Notes under the pieces: generated by a model
Seen by the model: only the letters and a program-made list of their open reading frames with translations
What the model was told of the DNA's origin: nothing
The model's database searches: none
In this document: in pieces, positions 44,842-54,110 of the stretch
Layout of the letters: each line of letters opens with the position of its first letter
How positions within the stretch are numbered: position 1 is the first letter of the stretch
Assembly (NCBI GenBank): GCA_018222405.1
Contig: JAAFAI010000027.1
Location: forward strand, 1 to 57,960
Length of the DNA stretch: 57,960 nt
Direction: 5' to 3'
DNA from: Gammaproteobacteria bacterium
GTDB taxonomy: Bacteria > Pseudomonadota > Gammaproteobacteria > Enterobacterales > Alteromonadaceae
Program-made: the position numbers and the translations under genes

Positions 44842-45837
44842 ATGTCAGTAAAATCCATTCCATCACGTCCGCTCGGCGCATCCGGGCTTGCAGTCAGTGA
44901 AGTTGGCCTGGGCTGCTGGCAGCTCGGTGGCGACTTCGGCCCCATTGACGAGCCCACGGCAAAAGCCATACTCGAGCAAGCCGTTGCCGATGGTATTACC
45001 TTTTTCGATACCGCCGATGTCTATGGTGCCGGGCAGAGTGAAAGCTATGTAGGCGAAGTGCTGTCGGCAATTTCACCCGATGCGGTTATTGCTACCAAAT
45101 ACGGCCGCGGCGAAGGTACCTACCCGGATGGCTATTCCCTGCAGGACCTGCGTGACTCGGTTAAACGCGCCCAGGACCGGTTACAGCGAGACAGCCTGGA
45201 CCTACTGCAACTGCACTGTATTCCGCAGCAGGTACTCAGCAAGGGGGCAATTTTTGACTGGCTCCGTGAAGTACAACAGGAAGGCCATATTCAGCATTTC
45301 GGCGCCAGTGTGGAAACTCAGCGCGAAGCGCATATTTGTTTGCAGCATGCCGATCTGACATCACTACAAATCATCTTTAACCTGATGCGCCAGCGCCCGG
45401 TCACCGAGCTGCTGGATCAGGCCGCTGCGCAACAGGTGGGCATTATCGTACGCCTGCCGCTGGCCAGTGGCATGTTAACCGGTAAGTTTGATCAGCACAC
45501 CCGGTTTGCCGACAGCGATCACCGTAACTTTAATAAAGACGGCGATGCCTTCAGCGTGGGCGAAACCTTCAGCGGTATCGAGTTCAATAAAGGCCTGGCA
45601 CTGGTTAACCAGCTGCAAGACTTTAAACCGGCGTCCCTCAACATGGCGCAGTTTGCCATGCGCTGGATCCTCGATCATCCGGCTGTGTCGGCCATTATTC
45701 CCGGCGCCAGCTCTGCCAGACAGGTATCGCAAAATGCCGCCATCGCAGGATTACCGCCGCTCGATGAAGAATTGCATGACGCCCTGTATGAGTTCTATGT
45801 AAGAGACATAGAGCCACTCATTCGCTGCGAAGTTTAA
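44842..45837 (+). CDS. Aldo/keto reductase (first copy)
   Basis: A 331-residue AKR of the 'YajO/Tas-like' type. The fold-defining LGLGCWQLGGDFG and the catalytic tetrad positions are seen: FFDTADVYG (D and Y), ATKYG (K), and LLQLHCI with the active-site histidine; an NADPH-binding VSAIIPGASSARQVSQN lies near the C-terminus. It reduces an aldehyde or ketone, often a sugar. AGAGGAG precedes the ATG. It lies 49 bp after the halogenase and before a terminator, so it probably ends that operon. Confidence 0.87.
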   Translation: MSVKSIPSRPLGASGLAVSEVGLGCWQLGGDFGPIDEPTAKAILEQAVADGITFFDTADVYGAGQSESYVGEVLSAISPDAVIATKYGRGEGTYPDGYSLQDLRDSVKRAQDRLQRDSLDLLQLHCIPQQVLSKGAIFDWLREVQQEGHIQHFGASVETQREAHICLQHADLTSLQIIFNLMRQRPVTELLDQAAAQQVGIIVRLPLASGMLTGKFDQHTRFADSDHRNFNKDGDAFSVGETFSGIEFNKGLALVNQLQDFKPASLNMAQFAMRWILDHPAVSAIIPGASSARQVSQNAAIAGLPPLDEELHDALYEFYVRDIEPLIRCEV

Positions 45838-45851
45838 TTCTCCTTTTTTGC

Positions 45852-45895
45852 AGTCAGTGGCATGCTCTCCCATTGCTGTCACTGACTCGCTTTTC
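45852..45895 (+). terminator. Terminator after the first aldo/keto reductase
   Basis: AGTCAGTG (45852-45859) pairs with CACTGACT (45880-45887), followed by CGCTTTTCTTT. The loop is long (20 nt). It separates the halogenase operon from the GH9 gene, which then has its own AT-rich promoter region (45898-46002). Confidence 0.6.
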
Positions 45896-46002
45896 TTTCC
45901 CCTCTCGTATAACGAAATCACAATAGCAATAACCGATACCGTAATTTTAATTTCCCGCCAGATTGATAACCTTTTGTTTACAAAAACATAAGGAGAGACT
46001 GC

Positions 46003-48471
46003 GTGCTAAAACCACTTCTTGCTGTCGCCGTTGCCGGCGTCTTTGCCACTGCATCAACCATCACCCTGGCGGCTACCCCTAAGCTTAATAATAAGCAGTA
46101 TTTCAGCCAGCCGAGTCTGGATGTGGTTGTGTTCAGCAACTGGTACAACGGTTTATTTGGTGATTCCAAAATCAGTGGTGTTGAGCTGATTCATTTTGGT
46201 GAGCGCACCGCAACCAACGGTGATGTGCGACTCAGTGCCACGCCTGAACAGTGGGACCCAATTCCAACCTTTGTGGAGCGCAAAGTCGATCAGGCATCGG
46301 GCACCATCAGCGCCACTCTCGCGTATCCGGAATATGATTTTACCTACACCATTACCGCCAGGCCCATAAACAACGGCGTTGAAATTACCCTTTCGTCGCC
46401 CAACCCTTTACCGCCTGCTCTGGAAGGTAAAGCCGGGTTTAATATGGAATTCTTACCGGCCACCTACATGGAAACCAGCTTTCTGGCCGACGGCAAACCC
46501 GGCAGCTTCCCGCTCTACCCCACTGGCGTAAAAGAAATCATCGGCGAGCATGAGCCAGAACCACTGGCCACCGGCCAACATCTGGTACTCGCACCGGAAA
46601 GCCCGCAAAAACGAGTGTCCATCGAGTCAGAATCGCAACCCTTAGCGCTTTATGACGGACGCGCTAAAGCCCAGAATGGCTGGTATGTGGTGCGCGGTCT
46701 GTTGCCTGCCGGTAAAAGCGGTACGCTGGCTAAATGGCAGCTAACGGCCAGTACTGATAAAAGTTGGCTACGTGCCCCGGTTATTGGTCATTCACAGGTA
46801 GGGTATCTGCCGCAACAAACCAAACGGGCAGTCATCGAACTGGATGCCAGTGCCACACTTTCCGGCGATGCCGAGTTATTACGGGTGAATCCCGACGGCA
46901 CCACAACCACCGTTAAAAAACGCCAGCCTGAAAAGCAACACAACTACACCCGCTATCAGTATGCGGTGTTTGATTTCAGTGACGTAACCACCAGCGGTGT
47001 GTACCAGCTGCGCTATGGCGAAACCACCACCGCGCCATTTTCGATTGATGCCTCGGTGCTGGATAACGCCTGGCACCCTACCCTCGACCACTATTTCCCG
47101 GTACAGATGGATCACATGCTGATCAACGAGGCCTACCGGGTGTGGCATGGCGCCTCTCACCTGGATGATGCACTGCAGGCACCGGTAAATCACACCCACT
47201 TTGATTTATATGCTCAGGGCCCCACTACCGATACGCCCTACGAACCGGGTGAGCATATTTCCGGACTTAACGTAGGCGGCTGGTATGACGCCGGCGATTA
47301 CGATATCCGCACGCAAACGCAGTATCACACCATTATCTCATTGGTACAGACCTGGGAAGAGTTCGGCCTGACCCGCGATACCACACTGGTGGATTACGAA
47401 CGTAAGTATGTGGATATTCACGTGCCAGACGGTAAACCCGATCTGTTGCAGCAAATAGAGCACGGCAGTCTGGCATTGCTGGCGCAGTATAAAGCGGTTG
47501 GTCACGCTATTCCTGGCATTATCGTGCCGGATTTGAGCCAGTATACTCACCTTGGTGACGGCCTCACCATGACCGACAATCTTATCTACGATGCGGCCAT
47601 GAGTGATACCGAATCGGATGGCACTCGCAGCGGTGTGTTTGACGACCGCTGGGCGTTTACCAGCAAATCCACTCCGCTCAACTACGGCTCGATGGCGGCA
47701 CTGGCCGCAGCGAGCAGGGCCATGGCCGACTATAATCCTGCCCTGGCGGCTGAATGCCGCGACACCGCTATTGCCGCTTGGCAGGAGGAAGCGGGCCATG
47801 CACCAGACATGTTTAAGGTGGGTAATACCACCGGCGGTGGTCTGGAAGAGGAAAAACTAAAAGCCGCGGTAGAGCTGCTTATTACCACCGGCGACAAGCA
47901 ATACCAACGCGCAGTGAGAGACCTACTGCCCTATATTGAAGGGGAGTTCAGTCGTGCCGCGGTGTTTGCCATTCGCGCCCTACCGCACATGGACAAGGCT
48001 TATTCACAGCGCATTCGCCGGGCGGCGCAAAAGTACAAACCGACTCTTGAAGCCGCTACCAGCAAAAACCCGTTCGGTGTCACCATTACCGAGTACGGCT
48101 GGGCGGGCAATGGCACCATTTTGCAGATGGCAATTACCCAGTACTACCTGCACACTGCCTTTCCTGATTTATTCGATGCACAGCTAATTTACCGTTCTCT
48201 CGATTACCTGTACGGCACGCACCCGGACTCTGACATTTCCTTTGTTTCTAATGTCGGTACGGTGTCGAAAAAAGTGGCTTATGGTATGAACCGGGCTGAT
48301 TATTCGTTTATCAGCGGCGCCATCGTGCCCGGCGTGTTAATCCTCAAGCCAGACTTACCGGAGAATAAGGAAAACTGGCCGTTCCTGTGGGGCGAAAATG
48401 AGTATGTGATCAACGTGGGCGGGCTTTATCTGTTTACCGTTAATGCTGCCCTTGCGCTGGCAGAGCGCTAG
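46003..48471 (+). CDS. Glycoside hydrolase family 9 (endo)glucanase
   Basis: An 822-residue exported enzyme for beta-glucan or cellulose. The GTG start has AAGGAG 8 nt before it; a signal peptide covers about 1-24 (ending TITLAA). Residues about 25-255 are an N-terminal domain I do not recognise, about 258-345 the Ig-like GH9 N-terminal domain (GHSQVGYLPQQTKRAVIELDA), and about 355-822 the (alpha/alpha)6 catalytic domain. GGWYDAGDYD carries D429 and D432, and GENEYVINVGG the catalytic glutamate E800 (or E798). It would release oligosaccharides for the TonB receptor upstream. Exo activity (glucosidase-like GH9) is also possible. Confidence 0.88.
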   Translation: MLKPLLAVAVAGVFATASTITLAATPKLNNKQYFSQPSLDVVVFSNWYNGLFGDSKISGVELIHFGERTATNGDVRLSATPEQWDPIPTFVERKVDQASGTISATLAYPEYDFTYTITARPINNGVEITLSSPNPLPPALEGKAGFNMEFLPATYMETSFLADGKPGSFPLYPTGVKEIIGEHEPEPLATGQHLVLAPESPQKRVSIESESQPLALYDGRAKAQNGWYVVRGLLPAGKSGTLAKWQLTASTDKSWLRAPVIGHSQVGYLPQQTKRAVIELDASATLSGDAELLRVNPDGTTTTVKKRQPEKQHNYTRYQYAVFDFSDVTTSGVYQLRYGETTTAPFSIDASVLDNAWHPTLDHYFPVQMDHMLINEAYRVWHGASHLDDALQAPVNHTHFDLYAQGPTTDTPYEPGEHISGLNVGGWYDAGDYDIRTQTQYHTIISLVQTWEEFGLTRDTTLVDYERKYVDIHVPDGKPDLLQQIEHGSLALLAQYKAVGHAIPGIIVPDLSQYTHLGDGLTMTDNLIYDAAMSDTESDGTRSGVFDDRWAFTSKSTPLNYGSMAALAAASRAMADYNPALAAECRDTAIAAWQEEAGHAPDMFKVGNTTGGGLEEEKLKAAVELLITTGDKQYQRAVRDLLPYIEGEFSRAAVFAIRALPHMDKAYSQRIRRAAQKYKPTLEAATSKNPFGVTITEYGWAGNGTILQMAITQYYLHTAFPDLFDAQLIYRSLDYLYGTHPDSDISFVSNVGTVSKKVAYGMNRADYSFISGAIVPGVLILKPDLPENKENWPFLWGENEYVINVGGLYLFTVNAALALAER

Positions 48472-48474
48472 CGT

Positions 48475-48510
48475 GGATAAAAAGTCAGTTCACCCGGGAT
48501 GGGTGAACTG
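48475..48510 (-). terminator. Terminator between GH9 and the convergent reductase
   Basis: CAGTTCACCC (48486-48495) pairs perfectly with GGGTGAACTG (48501-48510). On the minus strand the stem is followed by ACTTTTTATCC, so it terminates the ligI-ligC-reductase operon; the plus strand lacks a T tract but the hairpin may also end the GH9 transcript. Confidence 0.78.
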
Positions 48511-48518
48511 ATTTATGA

Positions 48519-49511
48519 TCACTCGTCGGCAAAATCCTCGGTATCAATGTCGGCCTGCGCGCCGGCCGGATAACGGGCCCCTTTCACCGTATGACGATTG
48601 ATCAGCTCATCGGCCTTCACCAGCAATTCCGATGGCAGTTGCAGGCCACTGGCCTGTAAATCTTCCAGAAGATGTGCTTCGCTGCTGGTGCCCGGCAGTG
48701 CGTGAATGTGCTCTGCCTGCGCCAGTACCCAGGCCATGGCTAACTGTGCCGGGGTAATGTCTGCAGCGGCCGCCAGTGATGCAAAGTCGGCATACAACTG
48801 CTGATTAGCAGCCCAGTTATCGCCTTGGAATCGTGGCATCCCTTTACGAATATCACCGTCGCCCATGCTGGCTGGATCGGCGCCACCAGCAAGATACCCC
48901 CGCGCCAGCGGACTGAATGCCACAAAGTCTACACCTAAGTCTTTACAGGCATCGAGCACTGCGATTTCGGCATTGCGGGTCCACAGGGAAAACTCGGTTT
49001 GCAGCGCCGCAATGGGATATTCGCCATGGGCTTTTCGCAGCGTTTCAGCCGAGACTTCCGATAATCCCACAGCGCCTATTTTGCCTGCTTTAACCATATC
49101 ACCCAAAGTCCCTACGCTTTCCTCTACCGGCACATCCGGATCAATACGGTGCAGATAGTACAGGTCGATATGATCGGTTTGCAGGCTGGTTAACGCGGTA
49201 TCCAGAGTGGCTTTTAAAGTGGCCGGATGGCCATCAATAGTACGCTTGCCGTTAACGCCGGTCATGCCGCATTTACTGGCCAGAAAGATATCCTGACGAA
49301 ACGGTTTAATCGCTTCGCCAACCAACTTCTCGTTACTGCCAAAACCATACAGTGCTGCCGTATCAAAATGCGTAACGCCCGCCTCAAAGGCTTTGGTCAG
49401 CAGGCTGGTCGCCGTGGCCTGATCAACCTTTTTGGCATAGGCATGGTTGAGGTTCATACACCCCAGGCCAATTTCGGATACCAGCCGACCAGCCAGTTTA
49501 CGTTGTAACAT
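48519..49511 (-). CDS. Aldo/keto reductase (second copy), in the ligI-ligC operon
   Basis: A 330-residue AKR of a different subgroup from the one at 44.8 kb. It has EIGLGCMNLNHAY, FDTAALYGFGSNE (D and Y), LASKCGM (K), DLYYLHRID (H) and the cofactor segment HALPGTSSEAHLLEDL. Residues RGYLAGG and PRFQGDNW are like AKR13-type aldehyde reductases. The ATG has AAGGGA upstream and lies 38 bp after ligC, so it is the last gene of that operon. It may detoxify an aldehyde intermediate such as the semialdehyde from protocatechuate cleavage (inference). Confidence 0.86.
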   Translation of the reverse strand: MLQRKLAGRLVSEIGLGCMNLNHAYAKKVDQATATSLLTKAFEAGVTHFDTAALYGFGSNEKLVGEAIKPFRQDIFLASKCGMTGVNGKRTIDGHPATLKATLDTALTSLQTDHIDLYYLHRIDPDVPVEESVGTLGDMVKAGKIGAVGLSEVSAETLRKAHGEYPIAALQTEFSLWTRNAEIAVLDACKDLGVDFVAFSPLARGYLAGGADPASMGDGDIRKGMPRFQGDNWAANQQLYADFASLAAAADITPAQLAMAWVLAQAEHIHALPGTSSEAHLLEDLQASGLQLPSELLVKADELINRHTVKGARYPAGAQADIDTEDFADE

Positions 49512-49549
49512 AGCGCTTATCCCTTCGGTTTTCGGAGTACAGATATGAA

Positions 49550-50494
49550 TTACTGAGCGTTTAGCTGCTGCTCAAGCTCATACAGTACACGATAACAGTC
49601 AAAGACCTGGGCAACACTGCTATTCGGCTCGCGCCCTTCGTTGATGGCCGCGACAAACTCGCGGTCCTGCAGCTCAATGCCATTCATCGACACATCTACT
49701 TCAGACACATCAATGGCGTTTTCGCGGCCGTCTACCAGATCATCATAACGGGCAATGTAGGTGCCGTTGTCACAGATATAGCGGAAGAACGTGCCCAGCG
49801 GGCCGTCATTATTAAACGATAAAGACAGCGTACATACCGCGCCGTTTTCTGCCAGCAATTGGATAGACATATCCATGGCAATACCCAGCTCCGGGTGAAT
49901 AGGCCCCTGGATAGCATTCGCCTTAACGACTTTGCTGCCTGCCTGATAGGCAAACAAATCTACCGTATGAGCGGCATGATGCCACAGCAGGTGATCGGTC
50001 CATGAACGCGGCTCGCCTTTGGCATTAATGTTCTTGCGGCGAAAGAAATAAGTCTGCACATCCATTTGCTGAATGTTGAGTTCACCAGCGGTAATCTTGT
50101 TATGCACATACTGGTGCGACGGATTAAATCGACGGGTATGGCCCACCATGCACACCTTGCCGGTTTGTTCCTGCACTTTAAGCACTTCCTGAGCATCTTC
50201 CCAGCTGTCTGCCAGCGGAATTTCTACCTGCACATGCTTGCCTGCTTTCATACAGGCAATCGCCTGGGCGGCATGCATCTGCGTTGGGGTGCACAGGATC
50301 ACGGCATCGGCGTCGCTTTCCAGCGCGTCTTCCAGCGAGGTATAAACATTGGGGATGGCATATTCGTTTGCCACCGCTTGGGTTTTCGCTGCATCACGAC
50401 CTACCAGGCCTACTACCTCAGCGCTATCGATATTTTTCAGACCATCTAAATGTTTGATGCCAAATGCACCTGGTCCTACGACAACAATCTTCAT
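49550..50494 (-). CDS. ligC: 4-carboxy-2-hydroxymuconate-6-semialdehyde dehydrogenase
   Basis: A 314-residue Gfo/Idh/MocA-family oxidoreductase from ATG 50492-50494 (CGGGAG upstream). The NADP site is VVGPGAFGIKHLDG, followed by ILCTPTQMHAAQAI and the catalytic EIPLADSW segment. Long stretches such as CMVGHTRRFNPSHQY, GEPRSWTDHLLWHHAAHT and LSFNNDGPLGTFFRY correspond to what I recall of LigC, which oxidises the hemiacetal of 4-carboxy-2-hydroxymuconate-6-semialdehyde to 2-pyrone-4,6-dicarboxylate. The ligI gene directly upstream encodes the enzyme for the next step, which supports this name strongly. Confidence 0.9.
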   Translation of the reverse strand: MKIVVVGPGAFGIKHLDGLKNIDSAEVVGLVGRDAAKTQAVANEYAIPNVYTSLEDALESDADAVILCTPTQMHAAQAIACMKAGKHVQVEIPLADSWEDAQEVLKVQEQTGKVCMVGHTRRFNPSHQYVHNKITAGELNIQQMDVQTYFFRRKNINAKGEPRSWTDHLLWHHAAHTVDLFAYQAGSKVVKANAIQGPIHPELGIAMDMSIQLLAENGAVCTLSLSFNNDGPLGTFFRYICDNGTYIARYDDLVDGRENAIDVSEVDVSMNGIELQDREFVAAINEGREPNSSVAQVFDCYRVLYELEQQLNAQ

Positions 50495-50543
50495 AAAAAC
50501 TCCCGTTTCGTTACTACCGGCGGCGATATCTGCCGGCACGGTG

Positions 50544-51437
50544 TCAATCCGCCCAGTACAGGCGCATAGGGTTATCAATCAGTAATTTTTTCTGCAGTGC
50601 CTGAGTTGACGCAATTTTGGGGATCATATCCACCAAATGGCCATCGTCAGGCATGTGCGACTTCATATTGGGATGCGGCCAGTCGGTACCCCACAACACA
50701 CGGTCCGGGAAGCGCTCCACCACGGTTCTGGCAAATGGCACCACATCTTCGTAGCTGCCTGTTGGGCCGACTTTTGAGATGCGCTCCGGGCAGCTGACCT
50801 TGCTCCAGAAGTTTTCGTTCTCTGCCAGCAGCTTTAAAAATAGCGCAAACTCAGGGCCATCCACCGGCTGACTCACATCCGGGCGCCCCATATGATCCAC
50901 CACCACGGTGGTGGGCAACGCAGTAAAGAATTCGTATAGCTCAGGCAGCTCCTGGGCTTCGAAGTAGATCACAATATGCCAGCCCAAAGGTTTAATTTTA
51001 TCGGCAATCACTTTTAGCGCGTCGAACGGCAATGCATCCACCAGACGCCTCACAAAGTTAAAGCGAACCCCGCGCACGCCCGCTTCATGCAAACGTTGCA
51101 GCTCTTCATCGGTAATAGACTCGGTGACCGTAGCGACTCCACGGGCCAGACCATTGGAGTGATTCAGCGCATCCACCAGCGCCCGGTTATCAGCACCATG
51201 GCAGGTTGCCTGAACAATCACGTTGCGGCTGAAACCAAGGTGATCACGCAATGCCCACAACTGATCTTTAGACGCATCACAAGGGGTGTACTTACGCTGT
51301 GGCGCAAAAGGAAACTGATCACCAGGGCCAAACACATGACAGTGCGCATCCACCGCGCCTTCCGGTACCTTAAAGTGTGGTACCGATGGTGACTGATGCC
51401 AGTGCAACCAGTCAGCATCTACAACAAATTGGCTCAT
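50544..51437 (-). CDS. ligI: 2-pyrone-4,6-dicarboxylate hydrolase
   Basis: A 297-residue amidohydrolase from ATG 51435-51437, with AGGAG 7 nt upstream; the earlier in-frame ATG is not supported. It carries VDAHCHVFGPGDQFPFAP (metal-binding H-x-H), IVQATCHGADNRALVDAL, VVDHMGRPDVSQ, and LWGTDWPHPN with the catalytic aspartate, all characteristic of LigI. It hydrolyses the lactone 2-pyrone-4,6-dicarboxylate to 4-oxalomesaconate, the substrate of LigU/LigJ. It is first in the ligI-ligC-reductase operon, whose promoter region shares a conserved element with that of ligK. Confidence 0.92.
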   Translation of the reverse strand: MSQFVVDADWLHWHQSPSVPHFKVPEGAVDAHCHVFGPGDQFPFAPQRKYTPCDASKDQLWALRDHLGFSRNVIVQATCHGADNRALVDALNHSNGLARGVATVTESITDEELQRLHEAGVRGVRFNFVRRLVDALPFDALKVIADKIKPLGWHIVIYFEAQELPELYEFFTALPTTVVVDHMGRPDVSQPVDGPEFALFLKLLAENENFWSKVSCPERISKVGPTGSYEDVVPFARTVVERFPDRVLWGTDWPHPNMKSHMPDDGHLVDMIPKIASTQALQKKLLIDNPMRLYWAD

Positions 51438-51611
51438 GACCCGCTCCTGAGTATTGGTTGCCCGTTTATGCCTGTTGGGTAACAACCTGTTGATTGGCCG
51501 GACTTTCAGCGCTTCGCAAAAACTGCCATGACGAAAAAGTACAATCAAAAGATAAAAATATACAATGTAGTTTGCGATACTAAAGCGCTGGCCCGAACAG
51601 TATTTACACTA

Positions 51612-51678
51612 CAGTATGCGCCAACTGCTGCGCGCAAGCAGTTTAGAAAACTGCTAAACGCCATTAGTTTTTCCTATA
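51612..51678 (-). promoter_or_regulatory. Two-block promoter element of the ligI operon, shared with ligK
   Basis: CAGTATGCGCC (51612-51622), an 18-bp spacer, then GTTTAGAAA...CCATTAG...TATA (51641-51678), aligned without gaps to 24209-24275. Read on the minus strand, block 1 contains a -10-like CATACT. The matching arrangement 27 kb away suggests the same regulator, presumably the two-HTH LysR protein, controls both lig operons. Confidence 0.72.
51623..51659. repeat. Nested dyads AACTGCT-N7-AGCAGTT and GTTTAG-N7-CTAAAC
   Basis: AACTGCT (51623-51629) and AGCAGTT (51637-51643) form a dyad with a 7-bp centre; GTTTAG (51641-51646) and CTAAAC (51654-51659) form a second, also with 7; and AGCAGTTT-AGA-AAACTGCT (51637-51655) is a third, tight one. 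Only part of this lies in the block shared with ligK. Multiple adjacent dyads suit a regulator with two DNA-binding domains, which is speculative. Confidence 0.55.
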
Positions 51679-51797
51679 TCGAAATTTTAAAACTGCACTA
51701 AATAAGACCAGATAAAAACTATAAAACCCATTTATTACATAATGTTAAACAATCAACCCGAGTATAAATAAGCATTATTTAGTAATTAATCTTTTCA

Positions 51798-52688
51798 TCA
51801 TTTCCGTTTTTGCTGGCGAAACTCACCGGCGGTAGTGCCTTCCATCTGTTTGAAGAAGCGACAAAAATAACCGGTGTCTTTAAAGCCTAAGGTAAGCGCT
51901 ATCTCATCCAGGGTTTGCCGGGTGTAAATTAACCGCCGCCGGGCTTCACTGATCAGTCGCTGATGCACCAGCCGTTTAGGCGTTTGCGAAAGCTGCTGAC
52001 GACAGATACGGCTTAGAGTTGATACCGACACAAACAGTTTTTCAGCATACTCATCAATAGTCAGGTGATCCTGGTAATGCTTGTCGATAAGTTCCCGAAA
52101 GCCCAACAGAATCCGGTTTTCCCTGCCGGAAGGCCCGCTCTGCACCGAGTCGAGCTGGCGTTGCCGGGCAATAGTGATAAACAGCAGCTTTAACAACAAC
52201 CGGATAGTGGTAGAGGCGCCGGGATCGCTGATGTGCATTTCATCGGCCAGCATCATCAGATAGCTGAAATACCGCTCCGCCTGGCGGGCACTGCGAAACT
52301 CAATGGTTTGCGGCAGCCACACCAGCTGGTTAAACGCACTGACATCCTCACCCATTTCCATATTGGCAATCACATCAGCGTTGATGGATAACACAAAGCC
52401 TTTGGTGTTGGGCGCAAAGTGAAAGCCATGCACGACCCCGGGCGGTAACGTGACCACCCAGTTGCCAGACAGGTTATGTACCTCGTCATCGAGCTGCACC
52501 TGCCACTGGCTGTCGAAGGCGCAGATGATCTGAGCCAGATTAGCATGCCGGTGGGGCTTTATCTCCCAGCCTAAGTCGGCACTGCGCGACTGAATATCCT
52601 CCAGATGCACAAAGTCTGGCTGCATGCGCATAAAGGATTCGCCGTAGAGATCGTAAAACGGGATCTGCTTTTGCGTTGTGGTCAACAC
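51798..52688 (-). CDS. AraC-family regulator, probable activator of pobA
   Basis: A 296-residue AraC-type regulator with an N-terminal cupin ligand-binding domain (about 20-130: IKPHRHANLAQIICAF and TLPPGVVHGFHF) and a C-terminal double helix-turn-helix (about 190-292: EYAEKLFVSVSTLSRICRQQL, then LDEIALTLGFKDTGYFCRFFKQ). It is divergent from pobA, the arrangement of AraC-type PobR regulators in Pseudomonas, and would respond to 4-hydroxybenzoate. A direct repeat AAGTGAAYAA in the shared promoter region is its likely binding site. Confidence 0.88.
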   Translation of the reverse strand: MLTTTQKQIPFYDLYGESFMRMQPDFVHLEDIQSRSADLGWEIKPHRHANLAQIICAFDSQWQVQLDDEVHNLSGNWVVTLPPGVVHGFHFAPNTKGFVLSINADVIANMEMGEDVSAFNQLVWLPQTIEFRSARQAERYFSYLMMLADEMHISDPGASTTIRLLLKLLFITIARQRQLDSVQSGPSGRENRILLGFRELIDKHYQDHLTIDEYAEKLFVSVSTLSRICRQQLSQTPKRLVHQRLISEARRRLIYTRQTLDEIALTLGFKDTGYFCRFFKQMEGTTAGEFRQQKRK

Positions 52689-52738
52689 GGTTCTCCTGGC
52701 GGCTTAATGACGGCCACGGGCAGTGACAAAAAATTAAC

Positions 52739-52780
52739 AAGTGAACAAAAAGTACAACACTTTAACGGATAAGTGAATAA
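52739..52780. promoter_or_regulatory. Direct repeats AAGTGAAYAA upstream of pobA
   Basis: AAGTGAACAA (52739-52748) and AAGTGAATAA (52771-52780) are direct repeats, 32 bp apart start to start (three helical turns), in the divergent promoter region of pobA and the AraC-type gene. Direct repeats on one face of the helix are the usual AraC-family site. Regulator assignment is inference. Confidence 0.6.
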
Positions 52781-52810
52781 CAATTGTGGCCGGTGTCTTC
52801 CATTATTTAA

Positions 52811-54055
<1,245 letters not shown>

Positions 54056-54075
54056 TAACGCTGTTCCTGCATAAC

Positions 54076-54110
54076 GTAGCGTCTGCGCTTTAGCCAGACG
54101 CTACAATTTT
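54076..54110 (+). terminator. Terminator after pobA
   Basis: GTAGCGTCTG (54076-54085) pairs with CAGACGCTAC (54095-54104), followed by AATTTTCC. The stem is strong but the T tract is short. It overlaps the end of the convergent DUF1285 gene. Confidence 0.65.

Larger units (their letters stand above)
51438..51797. promoter_or_regulatory. 360-bp control region of the ligI operon
   Basis: No gene is evident. The region holds the two-block promoter element (51612-51678) and nested dyads at 51623-51659. Block 1 lies 175-185 bp before the ligI start, so the mRNA leader would be long, about 165 nt. The part nearest the AraC gene (51680-51797) is AT-rich, with no clear terminator for that gene. The leader itself shows no riboswitch I can recognise. 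Confidence 0.55.
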
